A stretch of 64,000 bases of DNA from Sideroxydans sp. (GTDB lineage: Bacteria > Pseudomonadota > Gammaproteobacteria > Burkholderiales > Gallionellaceae). The first letter of the stretch is position 1; the number at the start of each line of letters is the position of its first letter. The stretch covers positions 248,001 to 312,000 of the forward strand of contig JAQTTU010000003.1 of NCBI GenBank assembly GCA_028710605.1, in the 5' to 3' direction. The notes beneath the pieces are model-generated. The model did not search any database. It saw only the letters and a program-made list of their open reading frames with translations, and was not told the DNA's origin. Both the position numbers and the translations under genes were made by a program. Shown piece after piece: positions 15,371 through 24,498 of the stretch.

Positions 15371-17167
15371 TTATTCCTTCGGTGCCTCTACCGCAGCCGG
15401 TTGACGCAAACGGATATGCAGTTCGCGCAACTGTTTCTCGTCCACCGGACTCGGCGCTTGCGTCAACAGACATTGCGCGCGCTGGGTCTTGGGGAAGGCG
15501 ATCACGTCGCGGATGGATTCGGAGCCGGTCATCATGGTGACGATGCGATCCAGACCGAAGGCCAGGCCGCCGTGCGGAGGCGCGCCGTATTGCAGCGCGT
15601 CGAGCAGGAAGCCGAATTTGAGTTGGGCTTCTTCCGCGCCGATGTTGAGCGCGCGGAATACCTGGCTCTGCACGTCTTCCTTGTGGATACGCACCGAACC
15701 GCCGCCGATCTCGGAACCGTTCAAAGCGAGGTCGTAAGCTTTGGCCAGACACTTGCCGGGATCGCTTTCCAACATGGACAAATGTTCGTCCTTGGGCGCG
15801 GTGAACGGGTGGTGGCAGGCGTTCCAGCGTTTGGCTTCGTCGTCGTATTCGAACATGGGGAAGTCCACCACCCACAGCGGTTCCCACGCTTTGCCGTTGA
15901 GGTGGCCTTTTTCGTGGCCGATCTTGATGCGCAACGCGCCCAGCGCGTCGTTGACAATCTTGGTCTTGTCCGCGCCGAAGAAGATGATGTCGCCGTTCTG
16001 TGCACCGGTGCGTTCAATGATGGTCTTCAATGCCGCTGCGTGCAGGTTCTTGACGATGGGTGATTGCAGTCCGGTTTCGTTCAATTGTGTGATGTCGTTG
16101 ACCTTGATGTAAGCCAAGCCCTTCGCGCCGTAGATGGTGACGAACTTGGTGTAGTCGTCGATCTCGCCGCGCGTGAACGCGCCGCCGTTCGGCACACGCA
16201 AGGCGGCGACGCGACCGTTTTCCGAATTGGCCACGCCGCTGAACACCTTGAACGCCACGTCTTTCACGGCATCGGTCACGTCGGTGATTTCCAGCGTGAC
16301 GCGCATGTCCGGCTTGTCCGAACCGTAACGGTTCATCGCTTCGGCATACGTCATGCGCGGGAACGGGTTGGGCAACATGACGTTGAGCGATTCCTTGAAC
16401 ACCACGCGGATCATTTCTTCCATCAACACCATGATCTGCTCTTCGCCCATGAACGAAGTTTCAATATCCACCTGAGTGAATTCGGGCTGGCGGTCGGCGC
16501 GCAAATCTTCGTCGCGGAAACATTTGGTGATCTGGTAGTAACGGTCGAAACCCGCCACCATCAGCATCTGCTTGAACAACTGCGGCGACTGCGGCAAGGC
16601 GAAGAATTCCCCGGCATGCACGCGCGACGGCACCAGGTAGTCGCGTGCGCCTTCCGGCGTGGACTTGGTCAGCATCGGCGTTTCGATGTCGATGAAGCCT
16701 TTGTCGTCGAGGAAGCGGCGGAAGGCGCGCGTGGTCTTGTAACGCAGCATCATGTTGTGCTGCATCTGCGGGCGGCGCAGGTCGATCACGCGATGGGTCA
16801 GGCGCACGTTCTCCGACAGGTTTTCGTCGTCCAACTGGAACGGCGGCGTGACCGCGACGTTCAGCACTTCGATCTCGTGGCACAGAATTTCGACTTCGCC
16901 GCTGGGAATGTTTTTGTTTTCCGTGCCTTCGGGACGGCGGCGCACGCGCCCGGTGATCTTCAGCACGTATTCGTTGCGCACCGATTCGGCGATCTTGAAC
17001 ATGTCGGCGCGATCCGGGTCGCACACCACTTGCGCCAGACCTTCGCGGTCGCGCAGGTCGATGAAGATCACCCCGCCGTGGTCGCGGCGGCGATGGGACC
17101 AGCCGCACAAAGTAACGGTTTGGCCGAGGTTGGTAACGTTGAGTTGTCCGCAGTAATGAGTTCGCAT
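15371..17167 (-). CDS. aspS: Aspartyl-tRNA synthetase
   Basis: 598 residues, the normal bacterial length with the GAD insertion. Class II motifs include [18 protein letters not shown] (motif 2) and [10 protein letters not shown] (motif 3), and the N-terminal OB fold begins THYCGQLN. It charges tRNA-Asp; whether it also charges tRNA-Asn cannot be judged here. It follows fmdB and DUF502 on the same strand across a repeat-filled gap, and the RNase gene begins two bases after its stop. Confidence 0.97.
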   Translation of the reverse strand: MRTHYCGQLNVTNLGQTVTLCGWSHRRRDHGGVIFIDLRDREGLAQVVCDPDRADMFKIAESVRNEYVLKITGRVRRRPEGTENKNIPSGEVEILCHEIEVLNVAVTPPFQLDDENLSENVRLTHRVIDLRRPQMQHNMMLRYKTTRAFRRFLDDKGFIDIETPMLTKSTPEGARDYLVPSRVHAGEFFALPQSPQLFKQMLMVAGFDRYYQITKCFRDEDLRADRQPEFTQVDIETSFMGEEQIMVLMEEMIRVVFKESLNVMLPNPFPRMTYAEAMNRYGSDKPDMRVTLEITDVTDAVKDVAFKVFSGVANSENGRVAALRVPNGGAFTRGEIDDYTKFVTIYGAKGLAYIKVNDITQLNETGLQSPIVKNLHAAALKTIIERTGAQNGDIIFFGADKTKIVNDALGALRIKIGHEKGHLNGKAWEPLWVVDFPMFEYDDEAKRWNACHHPFTAPKDEHLSMLESDPGKCLAKAYDLALNGSEIGGGSVRIHKEDVQSQVFRALNIGAEEAQLKFGFLLDALQYGAPPHGGLAFGLDRIVTMMTGSESIRDVIAFPKTQRAQCLLTQAPSPVDEKQLRELHIRLRQPAAVEAPKE

Positions 17168-17213
17168 AGTGAGATAGTGAAACTGAAAATTACAAAAAGA
17201 AAAAATTTATTTA

Positions 17214-17303
17214 GCCACGGATACACACGGATGAAACACGGATGAAAACAAGCATCGCGTATTGCATGGTTTTATCAGTGTTTCATCTGTGTTCATCCGT
17301 GGC
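17214..17303. repeat. CACGGATG-family inverted repeat
   Basis: GCCACGGATACACACGGATG ... CTGTGTTCATCCGTGGC; same family as 7824-8060 and 29075-29138. It lies between DUF502 and aspS. Confidence 0.8.
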
Positions 17304-17313
17304 TCAATTGCGT

Positions 17314-17937
17314 TTATGGTTGGCTGGATTGATTGAACTTGGCAACCGCTTCGGGCGTAACCACCACGCCCATGGAAATAATGGCCTTGAAAGCCGCATC
17401 CACACTGATGTCCAGCTCTATGGTCTCGGATTTCTTCACGTAGAAATAAAATCCGTTCACCGGGCTGGGGGTGGTCGGCACGAACACACCGACGTATTCG
17501 TCGCCGTCCAGTTTGCGCGACACCTCGGCGGGTATGCTGGTTTGAAACGCCAGCGACCAAGCATCGGGATGCGGGTAACGCACCAGCAACACCTTGCGAA
17601 AAGCGTTGCCGCTTCCCGACAGCAAGGTGTCGCTGACTTGTTTGACGCTGTTGTAAATCGCATTCACAAACGGGATGCTGCGCAACATGCGATCCCAGTA
17701 TTCCAGCAGACGCTGGCCGAACACATTGCGCACCAGCAGGCCGGTGGTCAGCACCACCACTGCGGTCAAAATCACCCCCAGACCGGGAATATGTATGCCG
17801 AGTATTTCGTCTGGCTGCCAATGCTCGGGCAACAGACTCAGGGTCAGATCCAGCGTGCCGATGATGAGATTGATCACCCACAGCGTAATGCCCAGCGGAA
17901 CCCACACCAGCAAGCCGGTGAGCAGGTATTTCTTCAC
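17314..17937 (-). CDS. DUF502 family membrane protein
   Basis: 207 residues from the GTG at 17937, chosen because DUF502 proteins begin (M/V)KKYLLTGLLVWVPL and because GTGA overlaps the fmdB stop. Two N-terminal membrane helices (LLTGLLVWVPLGITLWVI; GLGVILTAVVVLTTGLLV) precede a soluble domain containing FVNAIYNSVKQV and GEYVGVFVPTTPSPVNG-like sequence. The function of the family is unknown. The fmdB-DUF502-aspS order is a conserved betaproteobacterial arrangement. Confidence 0.88.
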   Translation of the reverse strand: MKKYLLTGLLVWVPLGITLWVINLIIGTLDLTLSLLPEHWQPDEILGIHIPGLGVILTAVVVLTTGLLVRNVFGQRLLEYWDRMLRSIPFVNAIYNSVKQVSDTLLSGSGNAFRKVLLVRYPHPDAWSLAFQTSIPAEVSRKLDGDEYVGVFVPTTPSPVNGFYFYVKKSETIELDISVDAAFKAIISMGVVVTPEAVAKFNQSSQP

Positions 17938-18179
17938 TGATGCAATCCCGCCGACGGGCAGCTCGCGCAGGCCGATGGCTCGCACGCGGGTGCCGGTTTG
18001 TTCTTGAAGTCAGTCGCGTAATAGCCGTTACCCTTGAGCTGGAAGCCCGCCGCGCTGATCTGCTTGGCGAACGTTTCTTGATTGCACTCGGGACAAGTGG
18101 TCAGCGGCGCATCGCTGATCTTTTGCATCACGTCCTTTTGCGCACCACAACTGCTACAACGATATTCATAAATTGGCAT
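17934..18179 (-). CDS. FmdB family zinc-ribbon protein
   Basis: 81 residues. The N-terminal zinc ribbon is YEYRCSSCG ... TTCPECN (two CxxC pairs), followed by FQLKGNGYYATDF, the standard FmdB pattern, and a Cys/Ala-rich tail (ACEPSACASCPSAG). Members are putative regulatory proteins of unknown function. It overlaps DUF502 by four bases. Confidence 0.9.
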   Translation of the reverse strand: MPIYEYRCSSCGAQKDVMQKISDAPLTTCPECNQETFAKQISAAGFQLKGNGYYATDFKNKPAPACEPSACASCPSAGLHQ

Positions 18180-18233
18180 GATTTACCCTCAAAATCGGAA
18201 GGCGCGCATTATACATTAGCTGTAGGTCGGGAT

Positions 18234-18767
18234 TTATCCCGAAAATTCGCCGGACTTGAGTCCCGACAAATTCCACTCTCCGATGGCATATCGGATCAGG
18301 CGCAGCGTCGGATAGCCCACCGCCGCCGTCATGCGCCGCACTTGGCGGTTGCGGCCTTCTCGGATGGTGAGCTGTATCCAGCTGGTCGGGATATTTTTGC
18401 GGAAGCGCACGGGCGGATCGCGCGGCCACAGCGCGGCAGGTTCGTCCATCAGCTTGGCTTCGGCGGGAAGCGTGAGGCCGTCTTTGAGCATCACGCCGCG
18501 CCGCAATTTCTCCAGCGCCTGCTCGTCCGGCACGCCTTCCACTTGCACCCAGTAGGTCTTGGGCAGTTTGTGCTTCGGGTCGGTGATGCGGTGCTGCAAT
18601 TTGCCGTCGTCGGTCAGCAGCAACAATCCTTCGCTGTCGGTATCCAGCCTTCCCGCCGCATACACATCGGGAAGATGGATGTAATCCGCCAGCGTCGGAT
18701 GCAGTCCGTCGCGGCTGAACTGGCAAATCACACCGTAGGGTTTGTTGAACAGCAGGATGCGGCTCAT
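18234..18767 (-). CDS. rluE: 23S rRNA pseudouridine synthase, RluE-like
   Basis: 177 residues without an N-terminal S4 domain, as in RluE. Signature stretches are [31 protein letters not shown] (catalytic Asp in GRLD) and [23 protein letters not shown]. It isomerises a uridine in 23S rRNA (U2457 in E. coli by family). Its final codons and stop lie within a GTCGGGATTTATCCCGA repeat half, so the C-terminal SGEFSG tail is repeat-derived. Confidence 0.88.
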   Translation of the reverse strand: MSRILLFNKPYGVICQFSRDGLHPTLADYIHLPDVYAAGRLDTDSEGLLLLTDDGKLQHRITDPKHKLPKTYWVQVEGVPDEQALEKLRRGVMLKDGLTLPAEAKLMDEPAALWPRDPPVRFRKNIPTSWIQLTIREGRNRQVRRMTAAVGYPTLRLIRYAIGEWNLSGLKSGEFSG

Positions 18768-18828
18768 TGCGATTACTCGAATTCTTCAAGATGCGGCAAT
18801 GTACCAGCACGGCAAACTCTGCACCAAC

Positions 18829-18861
18829 AAAAAACCCGCCGGATGAGGGCGGGCTTTTTAT
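18829..18861 (-). terminator. Rho-independent terminator after the cytochrome genes
   Basis: On the minus strand GCCCGCC-CTCATCC-GGCGGG is followed by TTTTTT; it sits 27 bp past the NapC-type gene. The T-run on the other strand makes it potentially bidirectional. Confidence 0.85.
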
Positions 18862-18887
18862 CGGAACTTAAATTGCGCAAAGACGAA

Positions 18888-19478
18888 TCAGTAATTTTCC
18901 GCGCCTTCGGGCAACTCGTGGGTGATGCCTCTATGGCAGTCGATGCAGGTTTTACCCGAGTTCGGCTTGGCCGCCTGGATGTGTTTGATCCTGGCGCTTT
19001 CGTCCTGGATCGCGGCATTCATCCCCTCGTAGCTGTGGCAGTTGCGGCATTCGCGCGAATCGGAAGCCTTCATGCGCTCCCATTCCATTCTGGCCAAATC
19101 CAGCCGCCTTGCCTCGAATTTTTCTTTGGTGTCGATACTGCCCGTCGCCTTGCCCCACAGTTCGGCGCTCGCCTGAATCTTGCGCTTCAGTTTGTGCACC
19201 CAGTCTCTCGGCACATGGCAATCGGAACAGATGGCACGCACGCCGGTGCGGTTGGAGTAGTGCACGGATTTCTTGTATTCCTGATACACGTTGTCGCGCA
19301 TTTCGTGGCAGGAAATGCAGAACTCAAGCCGGTTGGTCGCTTCCATGCCGGTGTTGAAACCGCCCCAGAAAATAATCCCGGCAAAGAAGCCGACACCCAG
19401 CAAGGCGAGCATCGAATAACGTGCGGTGGGACTGCGCAATACACCCCACCATTTGGTCATTGTTTGTTGAATTTTCAT
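18888..19478 (-). CDS. NapC/NirT-type tetraheme quinol dehydrogenase
   Basis: 196 residues. One N-terminal membrane helix (YSMLALLGVGFFAGIIFWGG) anchors a periplasmic domain with four heme sites: CISCH (residue 54), CSDCH, CRNCH and CIDCH. Family members (NapC, NirT, CymA) move electrons from membrane quinols to periplasmic cytochromes, or the reverse in iron oxidisers. A diheme cytochrome gene lies directly upstream on the same strand, a likely partner. No nap, nir or mto genes are in the window, so the terminal partner is unknown. GGGAG precedes the ATG. Confidence 0.92.
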   Translation of the reverse strand: MKIQQTMTKWWGVLRSPTARYSMLALLGVGFFAGIIFWGGFNTGMEATNRLEFCISCHEMRDNVYQEYKKSVHYSNRTGVRAICSDCHVPRDWVHKLKRKIQASAELWGKATGSIDTKEKFEARRLDLARMEWERMKASDSRECRNCHSYEGMNAAIQDESARIKHIQAAKPNSGKTCIDCHRGITHELPEGAENY

Positions 19479-19578
19479 TTTAATGCGTTCTCCCGAAACA
19501 GCTTCAAAACAAACGGACTGCCCGCTTCACTTGCCGCGACTTTCACCCGTTTCGATTTTTTAAACTTTTTTCGATAAA

Positions 19579-19605
19579 TGTCCGGGAAAGAAATCTCCCC
19601 GGACA
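19579..19605 (-). promoter_or_regulatory. Intercistronic hairpin between the two cytochrome genes
   Basis: TGTCCGGGGAGATTTCTTTCCCGGACA on the minus strand forms an 8-9 bp stem with a short loop just after the diheme cytochrome stop. It lacks a full T-run, so it may tune relative expression rather than terminate. Confidence 0.4.
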
Positions 19606-19633
19606 TCAAGGTTTGCGCGGCTAACGCACAGGA

Positions 19634-20260
19634 TTACTGGACGCTGCCGTAGTAGTTGATGACGGCTTCGATCTCGTTGTCATCAAGCGATTCCAGCTTA
19701 GGCTTCATCTTGGCCGACATGGGGCGTGTCCCGTCTTTGAAGGACTTGATCTGCGCTCTCAGATAAGCCATTTTTTGCCCGCCCAGAATACCGGCATGGT
19801 CGCTGGACACTGTGCCGGATTCGGTGTGACAGGTATCGCACTTTCTTTTGTGAATCGATTTTCCCTTGTTGGCCAGCTCCGCATCAAAAACTTGCGGCGT
19901 GCGAACAAAGGTCTGTGCGACAAAGTATTCGCCAATCTGTCCGATGTCGCTCTCGCTCAAACCGGCGGCGATTTTGCACATATCGGTTTTCGTGCCTTTC
20001 TTGCTGCCGGAACGGATTTCCGTTTCGATGCACGGTCTGATTTTTTTCTGGAATTTTTTCATCGTGGAGCTGATGTAGTCTTCCGAATAACTCGCGATGC
20101 TCGGTATGTTTGCTTCCGTGCTGACACCTTCTTTGCCGTGACATGCAAAACAAGGTTCGACCAGTTTGGTCACATCGGCAGCGGATGCTGAGGTTGAAAG
20201 CGACAGGCCGAACAGCGCCGTATAGGTCATTAATACGTATCCTGCGAATAATTTTTTCAC
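19634..20260 (-). CDS. Periplasmic diheme cytochrome c (c4-like)
   Basis: 208 residues from a GTG start (GAGGG upstream). A signal peptide ends at SASA. Heme sites are CFACH (residue 37) and CDTCH (about residue 143) in two similar halves; the second half has GILGGQKMAYLRAQIKSFKDGTRP, the c4/c553 pattern. It likely shuttles electrons between the NapC-type protein and other redox partners. The first half has two extra cysteines (RPCIETE, DMCKIA), unusual for c4 and possibly a disulfide. Confidence 0.88.
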   Translation of the reverse strand: MKKLFAGYVLMTYTALFGLSLSTSASAADVTKLVEPCFACHGKEGVSTEANIPSIASYSEDYISSTMKKFQKKIRPCIETEIRSGSKKGTKTDMCKIAAGLSESDIGQIGEYFVAQTFVRTPQVFDAELANKGKSIHKRKCDTCHTESGTVSSDHAGILGGQKMAYLRAQIKSFKDGTRPMSAKMKPKLESLDDNEIEAVINYYGSVQ

Positions 20261-20573
20261 AACGAAGCCCTCTTTATTATTATCGGTTTTAACCGTCTTT
20301 TGGCAACCGACCTTTTGCTATCCGGCCAGTGTTGCCATCCAACCAATGGAGAAATTCCTGTCTTGCCATTTTGTTTTTCTCTCCCTGGCACAACGAGTGT
20401 AGCACGCCGAATATGCGTATTTATCACGCGCACTCCGGCAAATATTTTTGCAGCGACATTTTCGAAATCACCCCATTGACGACCTCACTTTTCACACCCA
20501 ATTGCATCAAGACATTCATCGGCATTGTGTGAAAGAATGCAGACTCCATGCGTGAATCAGCCAATAAAAATTT
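20261..20573. other. Divergent intergenic region, cytochrome / HPP genes
   Basis: No gene, repeat family member or convincing promoter box was recognised here. It must hold promoters for the leftward cytochrome genes and the rightward HPP gene. Confidence 0.4.
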
Positions 20574-21275
20574 ATGAACCTCGCCACCTACTTCAAATCC
20601 TTCGTTCCGCATAACACACCCATTCCGTTCGCGGAAAAATTGCGCAGCGGACTGGCGGGCGGCATCGCCATCTTCGCGCTGGCCTGGGCGCTGCATCATT
20701 TACCGCAGCACGAATATCCGCTGCTGTTGCTCGGCTCGATGGCGGCCTCCGCCGTGCTGTTGTTCGCCGTCCCGCACAGCCCGCTGGCGCAACCGTGGAA
20801 TCTGGTCGGCGGGCATTTCGTCTCCGCGCTCACCGGCTGGTTGTGCGCGCTGTATATCGGCGATCCTCTGCTCGCCGCAGGCATTGCCGTCGGCACGGCC
20901 ATTTTCCTGATGTATGTTTTAAATTGCCTGCACCCGCCCGGTGCGGCCACCGCATTGACGCTGGTGCTGGGCGCAACACAATTCGAAAAAATGGGCTGGC
21001 ACTGGGTGGCGTTGATCGTGTTCGCCAATGCCGTGATCTCGCTGTTGCTGGCGATGCTCATCAACAGTGCCCTGCCGCATCGCCGCTATCCGCTGTCGCC
21101 CGTTGCTCCCGCCAAACCCGCATCCGCGCCAATCGTGGTTGCTGAAACGCAGGACATAGCGTGGGCGTTGACACAAATGGACAGCGCACTGGATATAAAC
21201 ATCGACGACCTGACGCAGATTTATGCGATGGCGCAGGAACATGCGAGATCGCGTATGGATGCAAAGCTGAAATAG
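20574..21275 (+). CDS. HPP family integral membrane protein
   Basis: 233 residues. Four to five membrane helices with the family motifs SPLAQPWNLVGGHFVSALTG and the name-giving LHPPGAATAL. Some HPP proteins of plants and cyanobacteria transport nitrite; a general role is not established for proteobacterial members. The C-terminal ~55 residues are soluble. No clear Shine-Dalgarno sequence precedes the ATG. SirB2 and hemerythrin genes follow on the same strand. Confidence 0.88.
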   Translation: MNLATYFKSFVPHNTPIPFAEKLRSGLAGGIAIFALAWALHHLPQHEYPLLLLGSMAASAVLLFAVPHSPLAQPWNLVGGHFVSALTGWLCALYIGDPLLAAGIAVGTAIFLMYVLNCLHPPGAATALTLVLGATQFEKMGWHWVALIVFANAVISLLLAMLINSALPHRRYPLSPVAPAKPASAPIVVAETQDIAWALTQMDSALDINIDDLTQIYAMAQEHARSRMDAKLK

Positions 21276-21279
21276 CAAA

Positions 21280-21654
21280 ATGCTTGCATCCAAAATCATC
21301 CACGTCGGCAGCGTCGCCGCCAGCTACAGCCTGTTCTTCATGCGCGGCATCTGGCTGCTGCGCGGCTCGCCCGTCATGTTGCGGCGCTGGGTGAAAATCG
21401 CGCCGCAGATTGTCGATAGCGTGCTGCTGGCGAGCGCCATCTCGCTCGCGTGGCAACTGGATTATTCGCCGCTGAACGCGCCCTGGCTGGCCGCAAAGCT
21501 CATCGCATTGCTGCTCTACATTGGACTCGGCATGCTGGCCTTCAGATTCAGCAAGACACGGAAGATGCGTTTTGTCGCATGGCTTGGTGCGCAAGCTGTA
21601 TTCTTCTACATCGTCGCGGTTGCCATCACGCACGACCCGTTGCTTTCAAACTGA
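21280..21654 (+). CDS. SirB2 family membrane protein
   Basis: 124 residues with three to four membrane helices and the family start KIIHVGSVAASYSLFFMRGIW and RWVKIAPQIVDSVLLASAI. SirB2 proteins are small inner-membrane proteins of unknown function. It starts four bases after the HPP gene stop, so the two are almost surely cotranscribed. Confidence 0.85.
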   Translation: MLASKIIHVGSVAASYSLFFMRGIWLLRGSPVMLRRWVKIAPQIVDSVLLASAISLAWQLDYSPLNAPWLAAKLIALLLYIGLGMLAFRFSKTRKMRFVAWLGAQAVFFYIVAVAITHDPLLSN

Positions 21655-21672
21655 AACAATTTCAACATCCAT

Positions 21673-21795
21673 CCACAGAGATCACAGAGGACACAGAGCA
21701 AGAAATAGTTATTCCACATTACGCGGGCTTTGCTAAAAAGTGAATTGCTCTCGTGATGCCGCTGTTTTTCTCTGTGATCTCTGTGTACTCTGTGG
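21673..21795. repeat. Long imperfect inverted repeat, CACAGAGG family
   Basis: CCACAGAGATCACAGAGGAC mirrored by CTGTGATCTCTGTGTACTCTGTGG. Same family as 6874-7006 and 46557-46672. Confidence 0.8.
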
Positions 21796-21828
21796 CTAAT
21801 GTTTTTCGATTCAACTGAAAGGCAAGAC

Positions 21829-22356
21829 ATGAACTCACTGCTCAATGGCGCTGCCGCCCCAAGCTTCGATGACCCGCTGGAAATGCTGCTCGCCTGCCAC
21901 GGCAGAATCACCGCGCAATGCGACACGCTGCACAAACTGGTGGAACATCTGTCGGCGCACGGCAACGATGTGCAAGCGCGTCAGGCGGCGCAAGCCATCC
22001 TGCGCTATTTCGACAGCGCCGGACGGCATCACCACGAGGACGAGGAACGCGACTTGTTCCCGCACCTGCTCGCCACCAGCGATCCTGCGGCACGCGCACT
22101 CGTGGCACGTTTGCTGAACGAACATGCGGGGACGGATGCCGCCTGGCAACGATTGCGCCCGCTGCTGCACGACATCGCCGAAGATCGTACCGCCAAACTC
22201 GATGCAAAAATCGCCGCGCACTTCATCGCACTTTTCGCGCAACACATCGCACTGGAAAACAGCCAGCTGATTCCGCTGGCGCGCAGGATACTGAACAAAA
22301 AACAACTGGAAACGCTCGGCCACAACATGGCCGTGCGGCGCGGCGTGGCATTTTGA
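21829..22356 (+). CDS. Hemerythrin-like cation-binding domain protein
   Basis: 175 residues. The four-helix hemerythrin-like ligand pattern is visible: LACHGRITAQCDTLHKLVEHL, GRHHHEDEERDLFPHLL, LLNEHAGTDAAW and FAQHIALENSQLIPLAR. Such proteins bind a di-iron centre and act in oxygen or iron handling. The start is ATG 21829, with AAGG upstream; the track start ten codons earlier is less likely. The stop overlaps the TTG start of the flavoprotein (TTGA), implying coupling. Confidence 0.88.
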   Translation: MNSLLNGAAAPSFDDPLEMLLACHGRITAQCDTLHKLVEHLSAHGNDVQARQAAQAILRYFDSAGRHHHEDEERDLFPHLLATSDPAARALVARLLNEHAGTDAAWQRLRPLLHDIAEDRTAKLDAKIAAHFIALFAQHIALENSQLIPLARRILNKKQLETLGHNMAVRRGVAF

Positions 22357-23807
22357 AGCAGCCGCAAAAATGCGTCGCCGTCATCGGCGGCGGCCCGGCG
22401 GGATTGATGGCGGCGGAAGTGTTGGCGCGCGGCGGCGCGCACGTCGAAGTGTTCGACGCGATGCCCAGCGTGGGACGCAAATTTCTGATGGCGGGCAAAG
22501 GCGGCATGAACATCACCCACGCCGAAGACTTCGATATTTTTCTCACGCGCTACGGCGCGCGCCGCGAACACATCGAACCGCTGCTGCGCGCATTCCCGCC
22601 CGACGCTTTGCGCGCATGGATTCATGACCTCGGCATCACCACCTTCGTCGGCACCTCCCACCGCGTATTCCCCGCCGACATGAAAGCCGCACCGCTGCTG
22701 CGCGCGTGGCTGCACCGCCTGCGCGAAAGCGGCGTGATATTTCATGCGCGGCATCGCTGGTGCGGATGGGATGAACAGGGAGCATTGCGCTTCGCCACGC
22801 CGCATGGCGAACTTCGTATGAACCCAGAAAATCCATTAGCCGAAACATCCCCGCCCCCTTGCAGGGGGAGGGTTAGGGAGGGGGTAGAAACGTTACCGCT
22901 CAGCATCTCTACCCCCATCCGTGCGTGTGTTGTTGGGGCTTCAGCCCCGTACAACCACGGCCTACCCCTTGCGGGTGCAACCTTCCCCCTGCAAGGGGGA
23001 AGGAGTGGGTTTGGTTCTAATGGTTTTTTTGAAATGAAAGCTGATGCAGTAGTCCTGGCACTGGGCGGCGGCAGTTGGCCTCAACTCGGTTCGGACGGCG
23101 CGTGGGTTACATTGCTGGAACAGCGCGGCATCACCATCGCGCCGTTGCGCCCGTCCAACTGCGGTTTTGAAATTGCGTGGAGCGCACACTTCCGCGAACA
23201 TTTTTCCGGCGAACCGTTGAAGTCTGTCGCCGCCACCTTCGGCGATGTACGCAAACAAGGCGAATGCCTCATCAGCGCACACGGCATCGAAGGCGGCTTG
23301 ATTTACGCACTCTCCGCCGCTCTGCGCGACGAGATCGAACGCAAAGGCCATGCAACTTTGCATCTCGACCTGCTACCGGATTGGACTATGCAAAAAGTTC
23401 AAAACGAAGTGTCGCATCCGCGCGGCGCACGCTCGCTCTCCAGCCACCTGCAAAGCCGCCTCGGCTTGAAAGGCGTGAAAGCCAACCTGCTGCGCGAAGT
23501 ATTGAGCGCGGAACAAATGCACGACACTAATTTGCTGGCGCACACCATCAAAGCCCTGCCGCTACGCCTCATCGCCCCGCGCCCGTTAAGCGAAGCGATC
23601 AGCAGCGCAGGCGGCGTAACGTTTGCAGCGCTGGATAAAAACCTGATGCTGAAAGAACTTCCCGGCGTGTTCTGCGCGGGAGAAATGCTGGATTGGGAAG
23701 CGCCCACCGGCGGCTATCTGCTCAGCGCGTGTTTCGCCAGCGGTTATGTTGCCGGAAAAGGCGCGACAGACTGGCTCAAGCACCCCTCTGGAGATGGCCG
23801 TCAATAG
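22353..23807 (+). CDS. BaiN/HI0933-like flavoprotein with ~70-residue in-frame repeat insertion
   Basis: 484 residues from the TTG at 22353 (the track's longer start is a shadow of the hemerythrin gene). FAD-binding start CVAVIGGGPAGLMAAEVLARGG, then GRKFLMAGKGGMNITH and the C-terminal GGVTFAALDKNLMLKELPGVFCAGEMLDWEAPTGGY typical of TIGR03862 enzymes. Between GELRM and KADAVVLALGGGSWPQLG lies a block of about 70 residues (from NPENPLAETSPPP to GSNGFF) that the family lacks; it is translated palindromic repeat. Its stop codon TAG lies inside a downstream REP-like repeat. The redox substrate is unknown. Confidence 0.88.
   Translation: MKQPQKCVAVIGGGPAGLMAAEVLARGGAHVEVFDAMPSVGRKFLMAGKGGMNITHAEDFDIFLTRYGARREHIEPLLRAFPPDALRAWIHDLGITTFVGTSHRVFPADMKAAPLLRAWLHRLRESGVIFHARHRWCGWDEQGALRFATPHGELRMNPENPLAETSPPPCRGRVREGVETLPLSISTPIRACVVGASAPYNHGLPLAGATFPLQGGRSGFGSNGFFEMKADAVVLALGGGSWPQLGSDGAWVTLLEQRGITIAPLRPSNCGFEIAWSAHFREHFSGEPLKSVAATFGDVRKQGECLISAHGIEGGLIYALSAALRDEIERKGHATLHLDLLPDWTMQKVQNEVSHPRGARSLSSHLQSRLGLKGVKANLLREVLSAEQMHDTNLLAHTIKALPLRLIAPRPLSEAISSAGGVTFAALDKNLMLKELPGVFCAGEMLDWEAPTGGYLLSACFASGYVAGKGATDWLKHPSGDGRQ
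22833..23023. repeat. CCATTAG-bounded element inside the flavoprotein gene, with a nested second repeat
   Basis: Perfect 7-bp terminal inverted repeats CCATTAG / CTAATGG. It is homologous to the intergenic copy at 1669-1800 along both arms. The intragenic copy has an extra ~60 bp in its centre (TTGGGGCTTCAGCCCCGTAC, then CGGCCTACCCCTTGCGGGT), so one repeat sits within another while the frame stays open. Confidence 0.85.
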
Positions 23808-23833
23808 GCGATCTTCAAGGCGCATCAGATGAA
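23789..23833. repeat. GCCCGTCAATAGGCGATC-family repeat overlapping the flavoprotein stop
   Basis: GGCCGTCAATAGGCGATCTTC; the TAG of CAATAGG is the flavoprotein stop codon. Confidence 0.75.
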
Positions 23834-23920
23834 GAGCGACTTGCCACCCGGCCAAATTGAAATGCCGCATGGATGGGCTACAATGCGCGCCACTTTGCCC
23901 CACACGAAAGGAAATGAATC

Positions 23921-24442
23921 ATGAAGCAATACAGCACACGCACCGCCGTTCTCCATTGGCTGATTTTTCTGCTGGTCGTCGCGGCATTTTTTCTTGGCCA
24001 CGAGCTGGATGAATCCAAAAATGCCGCGCAAAAACTTTCGATGTTTCCGCTGCATTTCCTGATCGGGGATCTGGCGTTGCTGCTGGTTATAGTGCGCATT
24101 TATTTCAGGAAGAAAGACGGCGAGCCCGCACCGGCCAACGCCAGCGCTCTGCTGAACAAACTGGCCACTGCCACGCACGGTCTGCTGAACCTCACGCTGA
24201 TCGCCGTGGTGATTTCCGGCATCGTCACCGTCGTCTCATCGGGCGTGATCGCGGCGCTGCAAGCGGGCGACGCAAATTTGATCCCGGATTTCGACAAGGT
24301 GGGTGCGAAGGAATTTCATGAGCTGTTTATCGGCGTGATGCTGTTGCTGCTGGCGTTGCATGTGGTCGCCGCGCTGTATCACCAGTTCATCGTGAAAGAC
24401 AATCTGATGCGCAGGATCATGATTAAGCGTTTTATGGATTGA
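23921..24442 (+). CDS. Cytochrome b561-family membrane protein
   Basis: 173 residues with four membrane helices and histidines placed as in CybB: TAVLHWLIFLLVVAAFFLGHE, MFPLHFLIGDLALLLVI, ATHGLLNLTLIAVVISG and FHELFIGVMLLLLALHVVAALYHQF. It binds two b-type hemes and typically passes electrons from quinol; some relatives handle superoxide. An AAAGGAA Shine-Dalgarno lies before the ATG. It stands alone between repeat sequence and convergent dsbB. Confidence 0.88.
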   Translation: MKQYSTRTAVLHWLIFLLVVAAFFLGHELDESKNAAQKLSMFPLHFLIGDLALLLVIVRIYFRKKDGEPAPANASALLNKLATATHGLLNLTLIAVVISGIVTVVSSGVIAALQAGDANLIPDFDKVGAKEFHELFIGVMLLLLALHVVAALYHQFIVKDNLMRRIMIKRFMD

Positions 24443-24459
24443 GCGAAATCACAGAAGCA

Positions 24460-24495
24460 AATACCGGTGACCGCGCCGTTGGTGCGGCCACCGCG
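24460..24495. other. GC-rich dyad between convergent genes
   Basis: CGGTGACCGC ... GCGGCCACCG forms a stem in the gap between cytochrome b561 and dsbB. There is no T-run, so termination by it would not be classical. Confidence 0.4.
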
Positions 24496-24498
24496 TAA

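Noticed and set aside
21918-22352. N-terminal extension of the flavoprotein ORF
   Set aside because: Arg-rich shadow overlapping the hemerythrin gene; the family starts at CVAVIGGGPAG.
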